From assembly GCA_040216735.1 (NCBI GenBank), contig JAVJOO010000001.1, forward strand, positions 62,001-126,000: a DNA stretch of 64,000 nt. Direction: 5' to 3'. The first letter of the stretch is position 1, and each line of letters starts with the position of its first letter. The position numbers and the translations under genes were made by a program. The DNA is from Alphaproteobacteria bacterium. GTDB lineage: Bacteria; Pseudomonadota; Alphaproteobacteria; SHVP01. This document shows positions 1 through 7,963 of this stretch, piece by piece. The notes under the pieces are model-generated. The model was not told the DNA's origin. It was given only the letters and a program-made list of their open reading frames with translations, and made no database searches.

Positions 1-151
1 CGATCCAACGGATCGCGTGACGAAGCGTCATCCTGAGCCGCGATCCAAAGGATCGCGTGACGAAGGGCGTCATCCTGAGCCGCGATCCGAAGGAGCGCGT
101 GACGAAGGGTGTCATCCTGAGCCGCGATCCAACGGATCGCGTGACGAAGGG
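1..151. repeat. 42-bp tandem palindromic repeat array, about 3.6 copies
   Basis: The unit begins GTCATCCTGAGCCGCGATCC and ends GTGACGAAGGGC. Copies start at 27, 69 and 111, preceded by a partial copy at 1-26 that is cut by the window edge. Each unit holds a perfect 8-bp inverted repeat, CGCGATCC and GGATCGCG, around a 3-base spacer. Units differ by only one or two bases. The array replaces the 3' part of a phage terminase gene, so it probably entered or expanded there. REP-like intergenic repeats of this kind are known in proteobacteria; no transposase is visible. Confidence 0.9.
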
Positions 152-810
152 GCCGCCAGGAACAACCGCACCACCTCGCTCATGCCGAGCAGCGGTGTAA
201 ACGTAATCAACGTGATACCGCCCGTCGCCTGGGTGCGCGTGCGCCCTTCACTATAGATGTCGAGCGGCGGTTCTTCGTCGAACCACACGCCGTCGAGCGA
301 CTCGCCCTGCCACTTGCTGCGCCCTTGGTCGTAGGACTTGAACGCCACCACCGATTCGGCGCCCGAGGCATGCCGCACTACAATGGCGCTCAGCGCACCG
401 GGCGCATTACGCCCCTTCACCGTGCGCACGAGCGCCGTCTTCGGGATCGCGCCAGTACCCCACGCCGCCTCGTGGTGCGCCGGCCCCAGCAAGTGACGCT
501 GGACGTTGTCGCGAGTCGTTTCGGCGGTATCGCTCGCGCTCCAAAATTTCACGGCATGGCCGAAACGCCGCCCGGTCCACCACGGCGGGTAATGCCCGGT
601 CAGGTGAAACGACACCTCCATCGCCCCCGCCAAGCTCTTGCCAAGCTGATTGCCGGCCATGAAGAGGCGCTCGCGGTGCGCCGCCCCCGCCGCATGGAAA
701 GCGACCTGGCGCGGATAGGGCCTATAGTGCTGGTTCCGGGTCGTCCGCGCCGTCGCCACCGCTTGCGCGGCTTGGGAAAAGATCCACGCCGGTAATCTGT
801 CGGTATTCAT
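112..810 (-). pseudogene. phage terminase large subunit, N-terminal fragment
   Basis: The N-terminal ATPase part of a tailed-phage terminase is present. It shows a Walker A-type AGNQLGKS, followed by a GRRFG segment, and a Walker B-type GVWFDEEPP about 110 residues later. Large terminases are usually 450-600 residues. Here the reading frame leaves recognisable sequence right after GMSEVVRLFL (near base 155), and its last residues are translated from the palindromic repeat array. The nuclease domain is therefore missing. The ATG at 810 overlaps the upstream terminase small-subunit gene by about 90 bases; an ATG at 846 is also possible. Packaging function is almost certainly lost. Confidence 0.8.
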
Positions 811-1363
811 CGAGGAGCGGGCCGATCCGACGCTGGAATTCGGCATGGTCCATTCCCTCGCTGTCGTTCGGCGTCTCGGTGCTGTTGGTCGGCGTTTCTT
901 TGCTTGGCTTGGTGCCTATACCGTTTAGGGCGGCGCGCACCTCAAAGGCGTGCATCGCCACGCCCATCGCGCCCTTCTCCATCGACGCGAGCCGGATATC
1001 CTCCGCCATTGCATCCGCCGTCGCCCGGTCGAGCGGTCCCGCATACCGCCGGATCAATGACTCCGCGACGGCGTCGGGTATCGCGGCTGCAGCCTCCGCG
1101 GCCGCCTTGGCGGCGAGACGCGCCGCCTTCTTCTCCTCGCGCCGCGCCACGTTCGCCAACTCGCCGGGGTGCCCCCGTTCGGCGAGATACGCAGCGATCC
1201 GTTGCCGCACCGGCGCGATTTTTCGGCTGGTCGCCGCGTCGAGCCGCCCCATCGGCAGTCCATGGGCGGCAAGGTAAGCCGCTTTCGCTTCCATGCCCTG
1301 CTCCAGCATGAAGTCGGCCATCCGCCGTTCGACATCGTTCAGTGGTTGCTTTTGTTTGCTCAC
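722..1363 (-). CDS. phage terminase small subunit-like protein
   Basis: This 213-residue protein lies directly upstream of the terminase large-subunit fragment, the usual order in tailed phages. Residues 10-60 (DVERRMADFMLEQGMEAKAA onward) look like the helical DNA-binding region of small terminases, followed by an Ala/Lys/Glu-rich helical stretch and an acidic C-terminus. I chose the GTG at 1363 because it follows a strong AGGAGAGG; the longer frame to 1450 would run into the divergent gene at 1380. Assignment rests on context and overall character, not on a diagnostic motif. It is probably a relic, since its partner is broken. Confidence 0.55.
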   Translation of the reverse strand: MSKQKQPLNDVERRMADFMLEQGMEAKAAYLAAHGLPMGRLDAATSRKIAPVRQRIAAYLAERGHPGELANVARREEKKAARLAAKAAAEAAAAIPDAVAESLIRRYAGPLDRATADAMAEDIRLASMEKGAMGVAMHAFEVRAALNGIGTKPSKETPTNSTETPNDSEGMDHAEFQRRIGPLLDEYRQITGVDLFPSRASGGDGADDPEPAL

Positions 1364-1379
1364 GATTCCTCTCCTTTGG

Positions 1380-3035
1380 ATGACGCGGGCCGCGCCCTCG
1401 CCTAAGCTTGTCGCGCTCATGGGGTTGTTGCTCGGTTTGTTGACGCTCACCGCCGTCGTGTTCGGCGCCGCGCTGGTGTTTTGGGGCCTGTCCTTCTCCG
1501 CCCTCTACGGCGTGTGGATTTTTGCGATCCTCATCGTCCCGCCGCTGCTCGTCGCCCAGGGCCTCGGCGCGTTGACGATCCTCACCGGCAAACGCCTGCC
1601 GCGGTTCGGCCCGGCGTTGCAAAGCTATGTGGCGGGCCAAACCACGCCGTTCGGCGCACCGGCCCTCGCGACCGCGCTCGCAGGCCGGCTCCTCGGTCCG
1701 CCTGGACGGATTCTGCCGCCTTGGCCCACGACCTTCGCCCTCTACGCCGTCACCACGATCGCCCTAACCGTGGTCTGGGCGCTCGTGCAACCGGGCGAGG
1801 CCGCCCGTTTCTATTTCGGTTTGGACGGGACCGTCGCCTTTCCCCGCGCGCCCGAGCCCGCGGTGGCGCTCGCGATCAGATTGTGGTTGCTGACCGCCGC
1901 CGCGTTCTTCCCCGCGTTTGTCGCGGCACTGTCCTTGACCAAACACCTGCTGCCCAGCCTCGCATCGGGACCGGGGCGCGACCAGATATTGGCCGCCGTC
2001 GAACTCGCCACCGGCATCGCCGTCGCCGTTGTCGCCAGCGAAGCGCTCTACGTTGCCGCCGAGAACTGGGCCACCGGCCGCGAGGCATACGAACTCGGGA
2101 GCGTCGAGGCGTTGGCCGAATTCTGGCGGACAGGTTTCTTCCTGCGCGCCTATGTCGGCTACCCCTCTTCGGGCATCTTCTTCTACGCGGCCTTGGCCGT
2201 CCCGCTGTGGGTCGCCCTCATCGCCGCGGCCTCCAGCTTGCTGCGCGGCCTGACCCAACGCGGCATCGCCGTGCGCGGGATGGCGCGCTTCCACGACAGG
2301 CCGATCGAGGCCGTTGCCGCCATGGCCTTCCGCCTCGTCCTGCTCGTCAATATCGGGTTGGTCTTCCTGCGCGGCTACGGCACCGACCTTCGCGACCCCA
2401 CGACCTACGACGCGGCGGCGGCGGGCGCCCGCCCGAGCATTGCCGCGTTGACCGCGCAATTCGACCGCCTCGCCTTCGGCGAAGACGACCGCGCCGTCAT
2501 CGACAAGCGCACGACCTCCGTCGGCGTATCGGTGGTCGGCGACATCCCGTTGACGCCCCGCCACAGCGCCACGCTCGACACAACGCTCGCCGACCTTACC
2601 AGTCTCACGGGCCTAACGTTCGAGCGTACTGCGCGCGATGGCGCGCTGCGCATCGCGTATATGCCGCTCCAGGACATGAACCCGGTCCACTTCAATTTCG
2701 AACGCGGCCTCGCCGCCGGACCGCTCCTCACCGCCGTCTGCAGCGCCAGTCCAGACGGCGAAATTCTCCTCGGCCTCGAAAACGACGCCGACCTCAACGA
2801 TAACTGCCTGCCCCACGAATTGATGCATGCCATCGGCTTCCCCGGCCACGCCTGCGCGGTCCGTCCCTCGGCCCTGTGCAACCGCGACCTCATCGCCCGC
2901 TTCAGCGACGCCGACCGCATCCTGATCCAAACCCTCTACGACCCCCGGCTCGTCAACGGCATGACCCGGCGCCAAGCACTGCCGCTCGTGCAGGAAGCGA
3001 TCCAGGAACGCCTGTCGCCAGAGCCAGCGCCCTAG
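1380..3035 (+). CDS. polytopic membrane protein with C-terminal zincin-like domain (DUF2927-like), copy 1
   Basis: A 551-residue protein. The first ~330 residues carry about seven hydrophobic segments (for example near 15-60, 120-140, 165-190, 205-230, 260-285 and 315-335). A soluble C-terminal domain of ~200 residues follows. It contains HELMHAIGFPGHAC, i.e. HExxHxxGxxGH, then RPSALC, and closes with LYDPRLVNGMTRRQA. The LYDPRL..GMTR ending matches DUF2927-type proteins as I know them. The zinc-binding triad suggests a membrane-tethered metalloprotease; this is inference. The start at 1380 is taken because upstream codons overlap the divergent phage gene. Its paralogue follows at 3180. Both interrupt a minus-strand phage region, so they may be cargo genes. 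Confidence 0.65.
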   Translation: MTRAAPSPKLVALMGLLLGLLTLTAVVFGAALVFWGLSFSALYGVWIFAILIVPPLLVAQGLGALTILTGKRLPRFGPALQSYVAGQTTPFGAPALATALAGRLLGPPGRILPPWPTTFALYAVTTIALTVVWALVQPGEAARFYFGLDGTVAFPRAPEPAVALAIRLWLLTAAAFFPAFVAALSLTKHLLPSLASGPGRDQILAAVELATGIAVAVVASEALYVAAENWATGREAYELGSVEALAEFWRTGFFLRAYVGYPSSGIFFYAALAVPLWVALIAAASSLLRGLTQRGIAVRGMARFHDRPIEAVAAMAFRLVLLVNIGLVFLRGYGTDLRDPTTYDAAAAGARPSIAALTAQFDRLAFGEDDRAVIDKRTTSVGVSVVGDIPLTPRHSATLDTTLADLTSLTGLTFERTARDGALRIAYMPLQDMNPVHFNFERGLAAGPLLTAVCSASPDGEILLGLENDADLNDNCLPHELMHAIGFPGHACAVRPSALCNRDLIARFSDADRILIQTLYDPRLVNGMTRRQALPLVQEAIQERLSPEPAP

Positions 3036-3179
3036 TCCGGCGCGGGAGGCACCCCAATCGGTACGAGTCGGCTCTAATCTCGGGCCTGACCAAGCGGCGG
3101 CGCTTCGCGGCCACCGCCCGATTCCCGCCCTCTCCCCTCCATAACCCCCACCGAACCCGATGGTTGGGAGGGGAATATC

Positions 3180-4826
3180 ATGGTCGATCTCACGCTTTCG
3201 CAGGCGAAGCGCACGGCACGCCGGGGCCATCTGTGGCAAATGCCCGTGGCGGTCGTGGCCGTCTTCGCGGCCCTGGCGGTCTGGTACTTCTGGACTTGGT
3301 CGCTCAGCGCCGGCGAGGCGGGATGGATCGCGGCTTTGTTTGTCGTACCGCCCCTGCTGGTCGGCGGTCTCTTTGCCGGTCTCATCCGCCTCGCCGTTGC
3401 CGGCCTCGGTCACGACGAATTGCGCGACCTGCGCACCGTTCTCTATGGCGTGCGGCGGGCGCGCTGGCCTGCCTTCGCCCGGTTGTTCAACGCGATGCTC
3501 GATGTCCTTTTCGGCCCGAGGTTGATTTCCATCCGCGGCACCGTGGCCGGCGTGGCAATAGCCGCGCTCGCGTTCGTCGTCGGCGTGACGATCTGGGTAT
3601 TGGTCGTACCGGGCGAGGCGTTGGCGCTGCTCGTCGAACACGGTCCGGCCAGCCGAACCGGCACTGATATCCGCGCCCGAACCGCCTGGTGGATCGCGAC
3701 GCTCTTTCTCGCCGCCGTCCCGGCGATGCTTGCCGCCATTGTGGGCGTCCGCGTCGCGGCGCGGTTGCTCGGCGGGTGGATCGGCTTGCCCCTCGTCCCG
3801 GCGCTCGGCGTGGCGCTCCCGCTCGCCCTCTTGGTGTTGCTCCTCGGCGCCGCCGCCGCTCTTTGGGACGGCGAGATAGCCCCGCCTAGCTGGATCCTCG
3901 GCGTGGGGCTTCTCGAATTTCTGCATCCCCACTCCTGGACCCTGCGTAGTCCTGTTGCGGCCGCGCTTTACTCGGTGTTCCTACCCGGCGCGCTCCTACT
4001 CGCCTTGGCCTTTGGGATCGGCACCGTACGCGTCCTTGCACAAGGGGCTGGACCGGTGACATTTGCCACGCGCCGCCACCCCCTGCGCGCCGCCCTGCTG
4101 GTCGTTTTAGGCATCTGCTTCCTCGCCAATGCCGCTATTGTCTTCGCCCGGGCCGAGGCCGCGCGCGAACACCGCCACGACGACCGCCGCCTCTCACCGG
4201 CCGCCTTGGCCGAACCGAGTTCGCTCCTCGCCCAGGCCGCCCAACTGATCTTCGTCGGTGGGGCGCCCACCTTTCACAGACTGCCACCTGGCCCGGTCCA
4301 GGTGAAAATCGTGGGCGACGACTGGGTCCACCGCCGCTACCGCGAGTCTCTCGCCGCGAACCTTGCCGACTTCAGCCGCTTGACCGGGCGTCGATTCACG
4401 TTGGAACCCGACGCGCGTACCGCCCAAACGCTGACCATCGCCTTCGCGCCGCTGCGCCAGATCAATTCCTGGGGTTGGCGTCGCGGCCCAGGCCTCGCGG
4501 CCGGCCTCAGGCGCCCCGGTACCGTGCGCTGCGCCGCGCTCCCAAGATTAGGGCGCATCGTCATCGGCAGCGACCTGCCGCCGGCAATCATCCGTCGCTG
4601 CATTGCCCACGAGCTCGCCCACTATGTCGGCCTCTTGGGGCACGGGTGTTTCGCTCGCCCATCGGTTCTTTGCTGGCTCGACGATGTCGAAACCCTCACC
4701 GAGTCCGATTCGCGGATCATCGCCGCCCTCTACAGCCCGACGCTCGAAGCAGGCATGACGCGCGACCGAACGATGTGGATCCTGCACCGGATGCCAGACA
4801 TGACTGCCGAACCAGGCGTCCGTTAA
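3180..4826 (+). CDS. polytopic membrane protein with C-terminal zincin-like domain (DUF2927-like), copy 2
   Basis: This 548-residue paralogue of the preceding gene begins after a strong GGGAGGGGA. It has the same plan: six or seven membrane segments (near 20-40, 50-75, 120-145, 165-195, 200-225, 255-285 and 305-325), then a soluble domain. That domain has HELAHYVGLLGHGC, the same HExxHxxGxxGH-x-C spacing as copy 1, followed by RPSVLC and ALYSPTLEAGMTRD. The paired cysteines and the RPSxLC block are shared only within this pair, which suggests one disulfide-stabilised subfamily. The intergenic 144 bp shows no obvious promoter. Substrate and role are unknown. Confidence 0.65.
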   Translation: MVDLTLSQAKRTARRGHLWQMPVAVVAVFAALAVWYFWTWSLSAGEAGWIAALFVVPPLLVGGLFAGLIRLAVAGLGHDELRDLRTVLYGVRRARWPAFARLFNAMLDVLFGPRLISIRGTVAGVAIAALAFVVGVTIWVLVVPGEALALLVEHGPASRTGTDIRARTAWWIATLFLAAVPAMLAAIVGVRVAARLLGGWIGLPLVPALGVALPLALLVLLLGAAAALWDGEIAPPSWILGVGLLEFLHPHSWTLRSPVAAALYSVFLPGALLLALAFGIGTVRVLAQGAGPVTFATRRHPLRAALLVVLGICFLANAAIVFARAEAAREHRHDDRRLSPAALAEPSSLLAQAAQLIFVGGAPTFHRLPPGPVQVKIVGDDWVHRRYRESLAANLADFSRLTGRRFTLEPDARTAQTLTIAFAPLRQINSWGWRRGPGLAAGLRRPGTVRCAALPRLGRIVIGSDLPPAIIRRCIAHELAHYVGLLGHGCFARPSVLCWLDDVETLTESDSRIIAALYSPTLEAGMTRDRTMWILHRMPDMTAEPGVR

Positions 4827-4832
4827 CGCCTG

Positions 4833-5306
4833 TCACTGAAGCGTGCCTGGAGCTGCCCGCAGCCGCTGCTTGTACACGCCGCCGCACGGGGCGAATCCGG
4901 TCCGGGTCAGGAACCGGCCCACCGTCTCCGGATTGATCCCGGACGAGGTCGCGATCGTCGCCTCGATGCACCCGTTCGCCGCTGCCCAGTCGAGAAAATC
5001 GCGCACCAGCAGCAGTGCTGCGCGCGACCCCCGGAGTGCCGGCAACACGTACAGCGCGACGTCGTTCGCTTGTTTCCCACCGTGGAAATACCAGGTGCCG
5101 ATCACCCCCACCATGGCACCCGCAAGGCGTCCGCCGGTTTCGGCCACAGCAACCCGGTTGGCGTCCGCCGCGATCCACCGGTGCAGATTGAATCCAGCCC
5201 GCAACGCGTCGAAGGGGAGGTCATGGTAGCGACTCTCGCGATGCATTTGACTCCCCAACGCAACAAGCGCCGATACATCGCGAGCAGTCGCGGTCCGTAC
5301 CTGCAT
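4833..5306 (-). CDS. GNAT-family N-acetyltransferase, phage-associated
   Basis: The 157-residue protein has the GNAT order: an N-terminal VRTATARDVSALVALGSQ strand-helix, a central AVAETGGRLAGAMVGVIGTW strand pair, a VLPALRGSRAALLLVRDFL acetyl-CoA loop and helix, and a C-terminal ATIATSSGINPETVGRFLTRTGF segment. The pyrophosphate loop R-G-S-R-A-A is a usable variant of Q/RxxGxG/A. Its start abuts the stop of the upstream phage protein with no gap, so the two are probably translationally coupled. Small GNAT genes are common among podovirus-like structural genes. The acceptor substrate is unknown. Confidence 0.75.
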   Translation of the reverse strand: MQVRTATARDVSALVALGSQMHRESRYHDLPFDALRAGFNLHRWIAADANRVAVAETGGRLAGAMVGVIGTWYFHGGKQANDVALYVLPALRGSRAALLLVRDFLDWAAANGCIEATIATSSGINPETVGRFLTRTGFAPCGGVYKQRLRAAPGTLQ

Positions 5307-6008
5307 CTATTCCCCCAGCAGGCGCGGCTGGCGCGCCGTCGGTCGAACCCGCAACCCCATCGGCCCGGTCGGATTGCTGGAGCGCCGCAGCACGTGATTC
5401 AGACGCTTTTCGTGATCGGCCGTGTGCACCGCCAACGACGAATCGTTTTGACCCAGCAAGTGCGCATGGATGTCTTCCTCTGAATCCGCCTCGCGCGCAC
5501 CGGTACCCGTAGCCCGTCGCGGCCACGGCTGAGTGTAGAGAAAGTCGTCCGGCCCTGCCGGCACGGCGGGCAGCCTAGGACCGTGCCGCTTGTCGGTCGC
5601 TGGCTCCGGAGCGGGGGGACTTGGTAGGCCGCCCGTTTCCGGCGCCTCGACCGGTCCGCCGAGCGAGCCCCCGCCGGAGGACGGACCGCCGCGTCCACTC
5701 ATGTAGCCGTGTGCTGCATCGGCCCCGCGCCCAACCGCCATGGCAAGGGCCGCCGTCGACCCACCGCTGGCAACGAATCCGACGGTCTCCGCCGCACCAC
5801 GCAGACTGAACCCGTAGTCCGTATCTTGGTACTGCACGCTTCCGTCGGCACCCCGCGCAAACCCACTCGTCGTGATTGCGACCGGACCGACGTAGCCTTG
5901 CTGCGACACGGGAACGTGACCAACGGGCGGGACTCCGAGCAACGATGCTTCATAGTCCATGACTTCCTGCTCGCTTCCGCTCGGCGCATCGAATCCGCCA
6001 AAACACAT
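5307..6008 (-). CDS. phage virion-associated protein of unknown function
   Basis: A 233-residue protein starting MCFGGFDAPSG. The short MC-x-GG start is seen in small internal or tail-associated proteins of podovirus-like phages, which is weak evidence. Residues 60-100 contain a glycine/alanine-rich hydrophobic stretch (SLRGAAETVGFVASGG). The middle is rich in Gly, Pro and Ser, and the C-terminus is basic. It sits between a scaffold-like gene (9-bp gap) and the GNAT gene (no gap) on the same strand, so it belongs to the late structural run of the prophage remnant. No catalytic motif was found. Confidence 0.5.
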   Translation of the reverse strand: MCFGGFDAPSGSEQEVMDYEASLLGVPPVGHVPVSQQGYVGPVAITTSGFARGADGSVQYQDTDYGFSLRGAAETVGFVASGGSTAALAMAVGRGADAAHGYMSGRGGPSSGGGSLGGPVEAPETGGLPSPPAPEPATDKRHGPRLPAVPAGPDDFLYTQPWPRRATGTGAREADSEEDIHAHLLGQNDSSLAVHTADHEKRLNHVLRRSSNPTGPMGLRVRPTARQPRLLGE

Positions 6009-6017
6009 ATCCGCCCC

Positions 6018-6830
6018 CTACGCCACCGGCGGCGCGTCGCCGCCGTAGACCAGCGCGTACAGCGCCTCCATGTCCTGCACCGCCGCCGCGTGTTCCGGTG
6101 CATCGCCTTTGTTGAAGGCATGGTCCGGATCGCCGCGAATCGCATCGATGCGTCGCCGCGCTTCCTGGGCCGAAGGCGAAAATCCGTCGTGGCTCGCACC
6201 GATGATCGAGGTGTCCTCTCCCAAAGCCTGTCCGACGGAAAAGAAGTGAGCGAGTGCCGCCGGGTCGCGCGCGGTCGTTTCGGGGAACCCAAGGGCCCGC
6301 ATCGCCCGGCGCGCAACCTCAGCGTTCCCGTCGAATCGCGCCCCCCATGCCTGCTTCAGGGCGACCGCGGCGTCGCGGCGCTGTCCGTCCTGCGCGCTGC
6401 GTGCCGCTGCCGCCCGTTCGCTCTGAAACCCCAGAACGTCCTCGACGAAACCCCGATACTGGCGATTGTTCAATCCGTGCTTGTGTGCCGCTTCAGCCGC
6501 GCGCGCCAGGATCTCCCCGTCGACATCCACACCGTCGGGGATCGCGGGCGCATCGTACCCGGCGGCTTCCTTGGGCCGCCCCAACCGGTCGTATAACCGG
6601 GACCAGGCGGCCTCGCCGTCGCGGGCGCGGGGTACCGCAACCGAGCGCCCCTGATAGCGTTCCAAATCCTTGTAAGCGTGCGCCAATGCATCCAGCGAGT
6701 CATAGCGCGCCAACGTCGCATCCTCCCGCAGGTCTTCGCCCAGCGACTCCCGCCAATCGGACGGCGGCGGCGCTGCGGTGCCGGACTCGATCTTCGCATC
6801 GGGACGCGTGTCGCTCTCTCCGTCGATCAT
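6018..6830 (-). CDS. phage capsid scaffold-like protein
   Basis: A 270-residue acidic, mostly helical protein. The N-terminus has DWRESLGEDLREDATLARYD followed by SLDALAHAYKDLE, the pattern typical of phage capsid-assembly scaffolding proteins (a short helix with conserved W, then L/A-rich helices). The C-terminus contains a run of charged residues and ends in a short helix. In intact phages a major capsid gene would follow; here a small virion-type gene comes next, so the order is incomplete or rearranged. An intrinsic terminator lies just upstream on the same strand, so this gene probably has its own promoter or relies on antitermination. Confidence 0.55.
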   Translation of the reverse strand: MIDGESDTRPDAKIESGTAAPPPSDWRESLGEDLREDATLARYDSLDALAHAYKDLERYQGRSVAVPRARDGEAAWSRLYDRLGRPKEAAGYDAPAIPDGVDVDGEILARAAEAAHKHGLNNRQYRGFVEDVLGFQSERAAAARSAQDGQRRDAAVALKQAWGARFDGNAEVARRAMRALGFPETTARDPAALAHFFSVGQALGEDTSIIGASHDGFSPSAQEARRRIDAIRGDPDHAFNKGDAPEHAAAVQDMEALYALVYGGDAPPVA

Positions 6831-6850
6831 CGTGGTCTCCTTGTCGGGTT

Positions 6851-6885
6851 GGAAAAGAAGAACCCCGCCACACGCGGGCGGGGTT
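6851..6885 (-). terminator. intrinsic terminator upstream of the scaffold-like gene
   Basis: On the minus strand a 9-bp perfect stem (AACCCCGCC and GGCGGGGTT, 7-base loop) is followed by CTTCTTTTCC. It lies about 30 bases upstream of the gene starting at 6830 and would stop transcripts arriving from the early phage genes at 6953-7876. Confidence 0.6.
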
Positions 6886-6921
6886 CAAGTCTGGGAGGGA
6901 CAGCGAATGAACACCCGGCAC

Positions 6922-6953
6922 AAAAAAGCCCGCCGGGGAAATTCGCGGCGAGC
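6922..6953 (-). terminator. intrinsic terminator after the phage gene at 6953-7603
   Basis: The minus strand reads GCTCGCC, a 12-base loop, GGCGGGC and then TTTTTT: a 7-bp stem with one G-T pair and a six-T tail. It touches the stop codon of the upstream frame and is one of two consecutive terminators in about 100 bases. Confidence 0.7.
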
Positions 6954-7603
6954 TAGGTTTTGTTCGAGTGTGACCGGAGTCTAGCGTTCGCCGTCCCCAA
7001 AGGAAAATCACAATCGCTGTCCCCGCGATCACGTTCCCGGTCCCCAGGAATTTTTTTGTCCCCGGCAACGTCGCTGCGCCCGCGCCGTGGCGGGCGCTTG
7101 GCGGCGATGTAAAGATCGAGGCCGCACTCGAGAATCTCTGTGGACCATCCGTTGCGCCGGCCACGCGTGCGATCGACGCTACGACACGCTTGCCCCTCGA
7201 CGACGATGTCGATGATCGGCCCGACCGGGACCGCCAAGCGTTTCATGACCGCGACCCACGCGTTAAACCGTTGTTGCAACAAGATCGCGCGGTCGCTGTC
7301 GCTATTGCCGGTGCGCCCTCGGCTGCCCCGGGTCAAGTCGTACACCGCACCATCGACGGTCGAAACCGCGCGCATCGTGCGCAACCTTACCGGCCCGGTA
7401 ATAATTTCGAACGCGGTACGAATATCGTGCGCCGCATCGACCTGTTCCTGCGTCAGGCGACCGCGTTGCAGCAACGTCCACAGCGGATCGGGCAGCAACC
7501 GCGCGACGGTTTGCGGCGTCGGCGCGATCTCGGGACGAAGATCGCGGTTTTTTCGACGGGCCCGGCGGGCACGGGCGAGACGCGAGCGGGCATGCGAGGC
7601 CAT
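6953..7603 (-). CDS. prophage protein of unknown function, 3' end altered by a repeat
   Basis: The ATG at 7603 follows AAGGAGAC with a 7-base spacing. Residues 1-25 are strongly basic (RSRLARARRARRKNR), suggesting nucleic-acid contact. The core (PDPLWTLLQRGRLTQEQVDA, DIRTAFEIITGPVRLR, DRAILLQQRFNAWVAVMKRL) is helical and resembles early-region proteins of alphaproteobacterial prophages, possibly DUF6456-like, but I cannot name it firmly. After ECGLDLYIAAKR the last ~45 residues are translated from the GTCCCC-type repeat at 6974-7070, so the native C-terminus has probably been replaced. Its position beside the repressor suggests an early or lysogeny gene. Confidence 0.45.
   Translation of the reverse strand: MASHARSRLARARRARRKNRDLRPEIAPTPQTVARLLPDPLWTLLQRGRLTQEQVDAAHDIRTAFEIITGPVRLRTMRAVSTVDGAVYDLTRGSRGRTGNSDSDRAILLQQRFNAWVAVMKRLAVPVGPIIDIVVEGQACRSVDRTRGRRNGWSTEILECGLDLYIAAKRPPRRGRSDVAGDKKIPGDRERDRGDSDCDFPLGTANARLRSHSNKT
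6974..7070. repeat. dispersed GTCCCC-type repeat, copy 1
   Basis: The first 50 bases align without gaps to 13686-13735, sharing CGGAGTCTA, GTCCCC, AAAATCACA and GTCCCC at identical spacing. More GTCCCC units follow (near 7019, 7041 and 7059). It lies in the 3' end of a phage gene. Clusters of GTCCCC are a common form of degenerate mobile intergenic repeat in proteobacterial genomes; no transposase is present here. Confidence 0.65.
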
Positions 7604-7636
7604 GAGCGAAGTCTCCTTATTCTGGGGTGGGGTGGG

Positions 7637-7876
7637 TTAGTCGAGAGAGCCGCTGCGCCGCGGCCCGACGTGCTCGGCCCGCAACCAGCCCTCGATAAAA
7701 TCGCGCCCGTCGCCGTCGAACGCCGCATCCAACGGTTGGATACAGGCGCTCGGGTCATGGGTTGCCCGGCGCGGACGGGGCCGTCGTCCCCCGGCAGTCC
7801 TATGTCTTCCGCGAATTTTTTGGCGGCGACGAGCGTTTGAATGTCGGTATATATGCATAATACGTATTTCTCCCAC
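7637..7876 (-). CDS. small prophage gene, possibly frameshifted
   Basis: Two overlapping frames share this interval. One begins with ATG at 7878 (MWEKYVLCIYTDIQTLVAAK, then KFAEDIGLPGDDG) but runs on far into the next gene. The other begins with GTG at 7876 and ends at 7637, just before the ribosome site of the gene at 7603, with the plausible tail DGRDFIEGWLRAEHVG. The simplest reading is one short early phage gene with a frameshift in the middle, N-terminus in the first frame and C-terminus in the second. No family was recognised. Confidence 0.3.
   Translation of the reverse strand: MGEIRIMHIYRHSNARRRQKIRGRHRTAGGRRPRPRRATHDPSACIQPLDAAFDGDGRDFIEGWLRAEHVGPRRSGSLD
7853..7868. promoter_or_regulatory. 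possible repressor operator or phage promoter region
   Basis: ATGCAT (7853-7858) and the perfect 10-base palindrome AATACGTATT (7859-7868) lie in an AT-rich patch between the divergent repressor and early phage gene. The position fits a CI-type operator, but the palindromes fall inside the possible start of the minus-strand gene, so this is tentative. Confidence 0.3.
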
Positions 7877-7963
7877 ATGATCGTCCCGTTGTCAACGTGT
7901 TTTGCGTGAGCATTCTTGCCGTCTCCCCAAAAACGCCGTAGGGTGCGTAAATCTGGGGGCGAC

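Noticed and set aside
1-151. CRISPR array
   Set aside because: The whole 42-bp unit is repeated, with no unique spacers between copies and no cas gene nearby.
17-256. Plus-strand 79-residue reading frame with a repeating peptide
   Set aside because: It is a translation of the palindromic array and of the antisense of the terminase fragment.
904-1311. Plus-strand Pro/Arg-rich frames over the terminase small-subunit gene
   Set aside because: Low-complexity composition typical of the antisense of a GC-rich gene; no ribosome site or family.
1481-2803. 440-residue Arg-rich frame inside the first membrane-protein gene
   Set aside because: It is the +1 shadow of the real gene, which has membrane segments and the HExxH motif.
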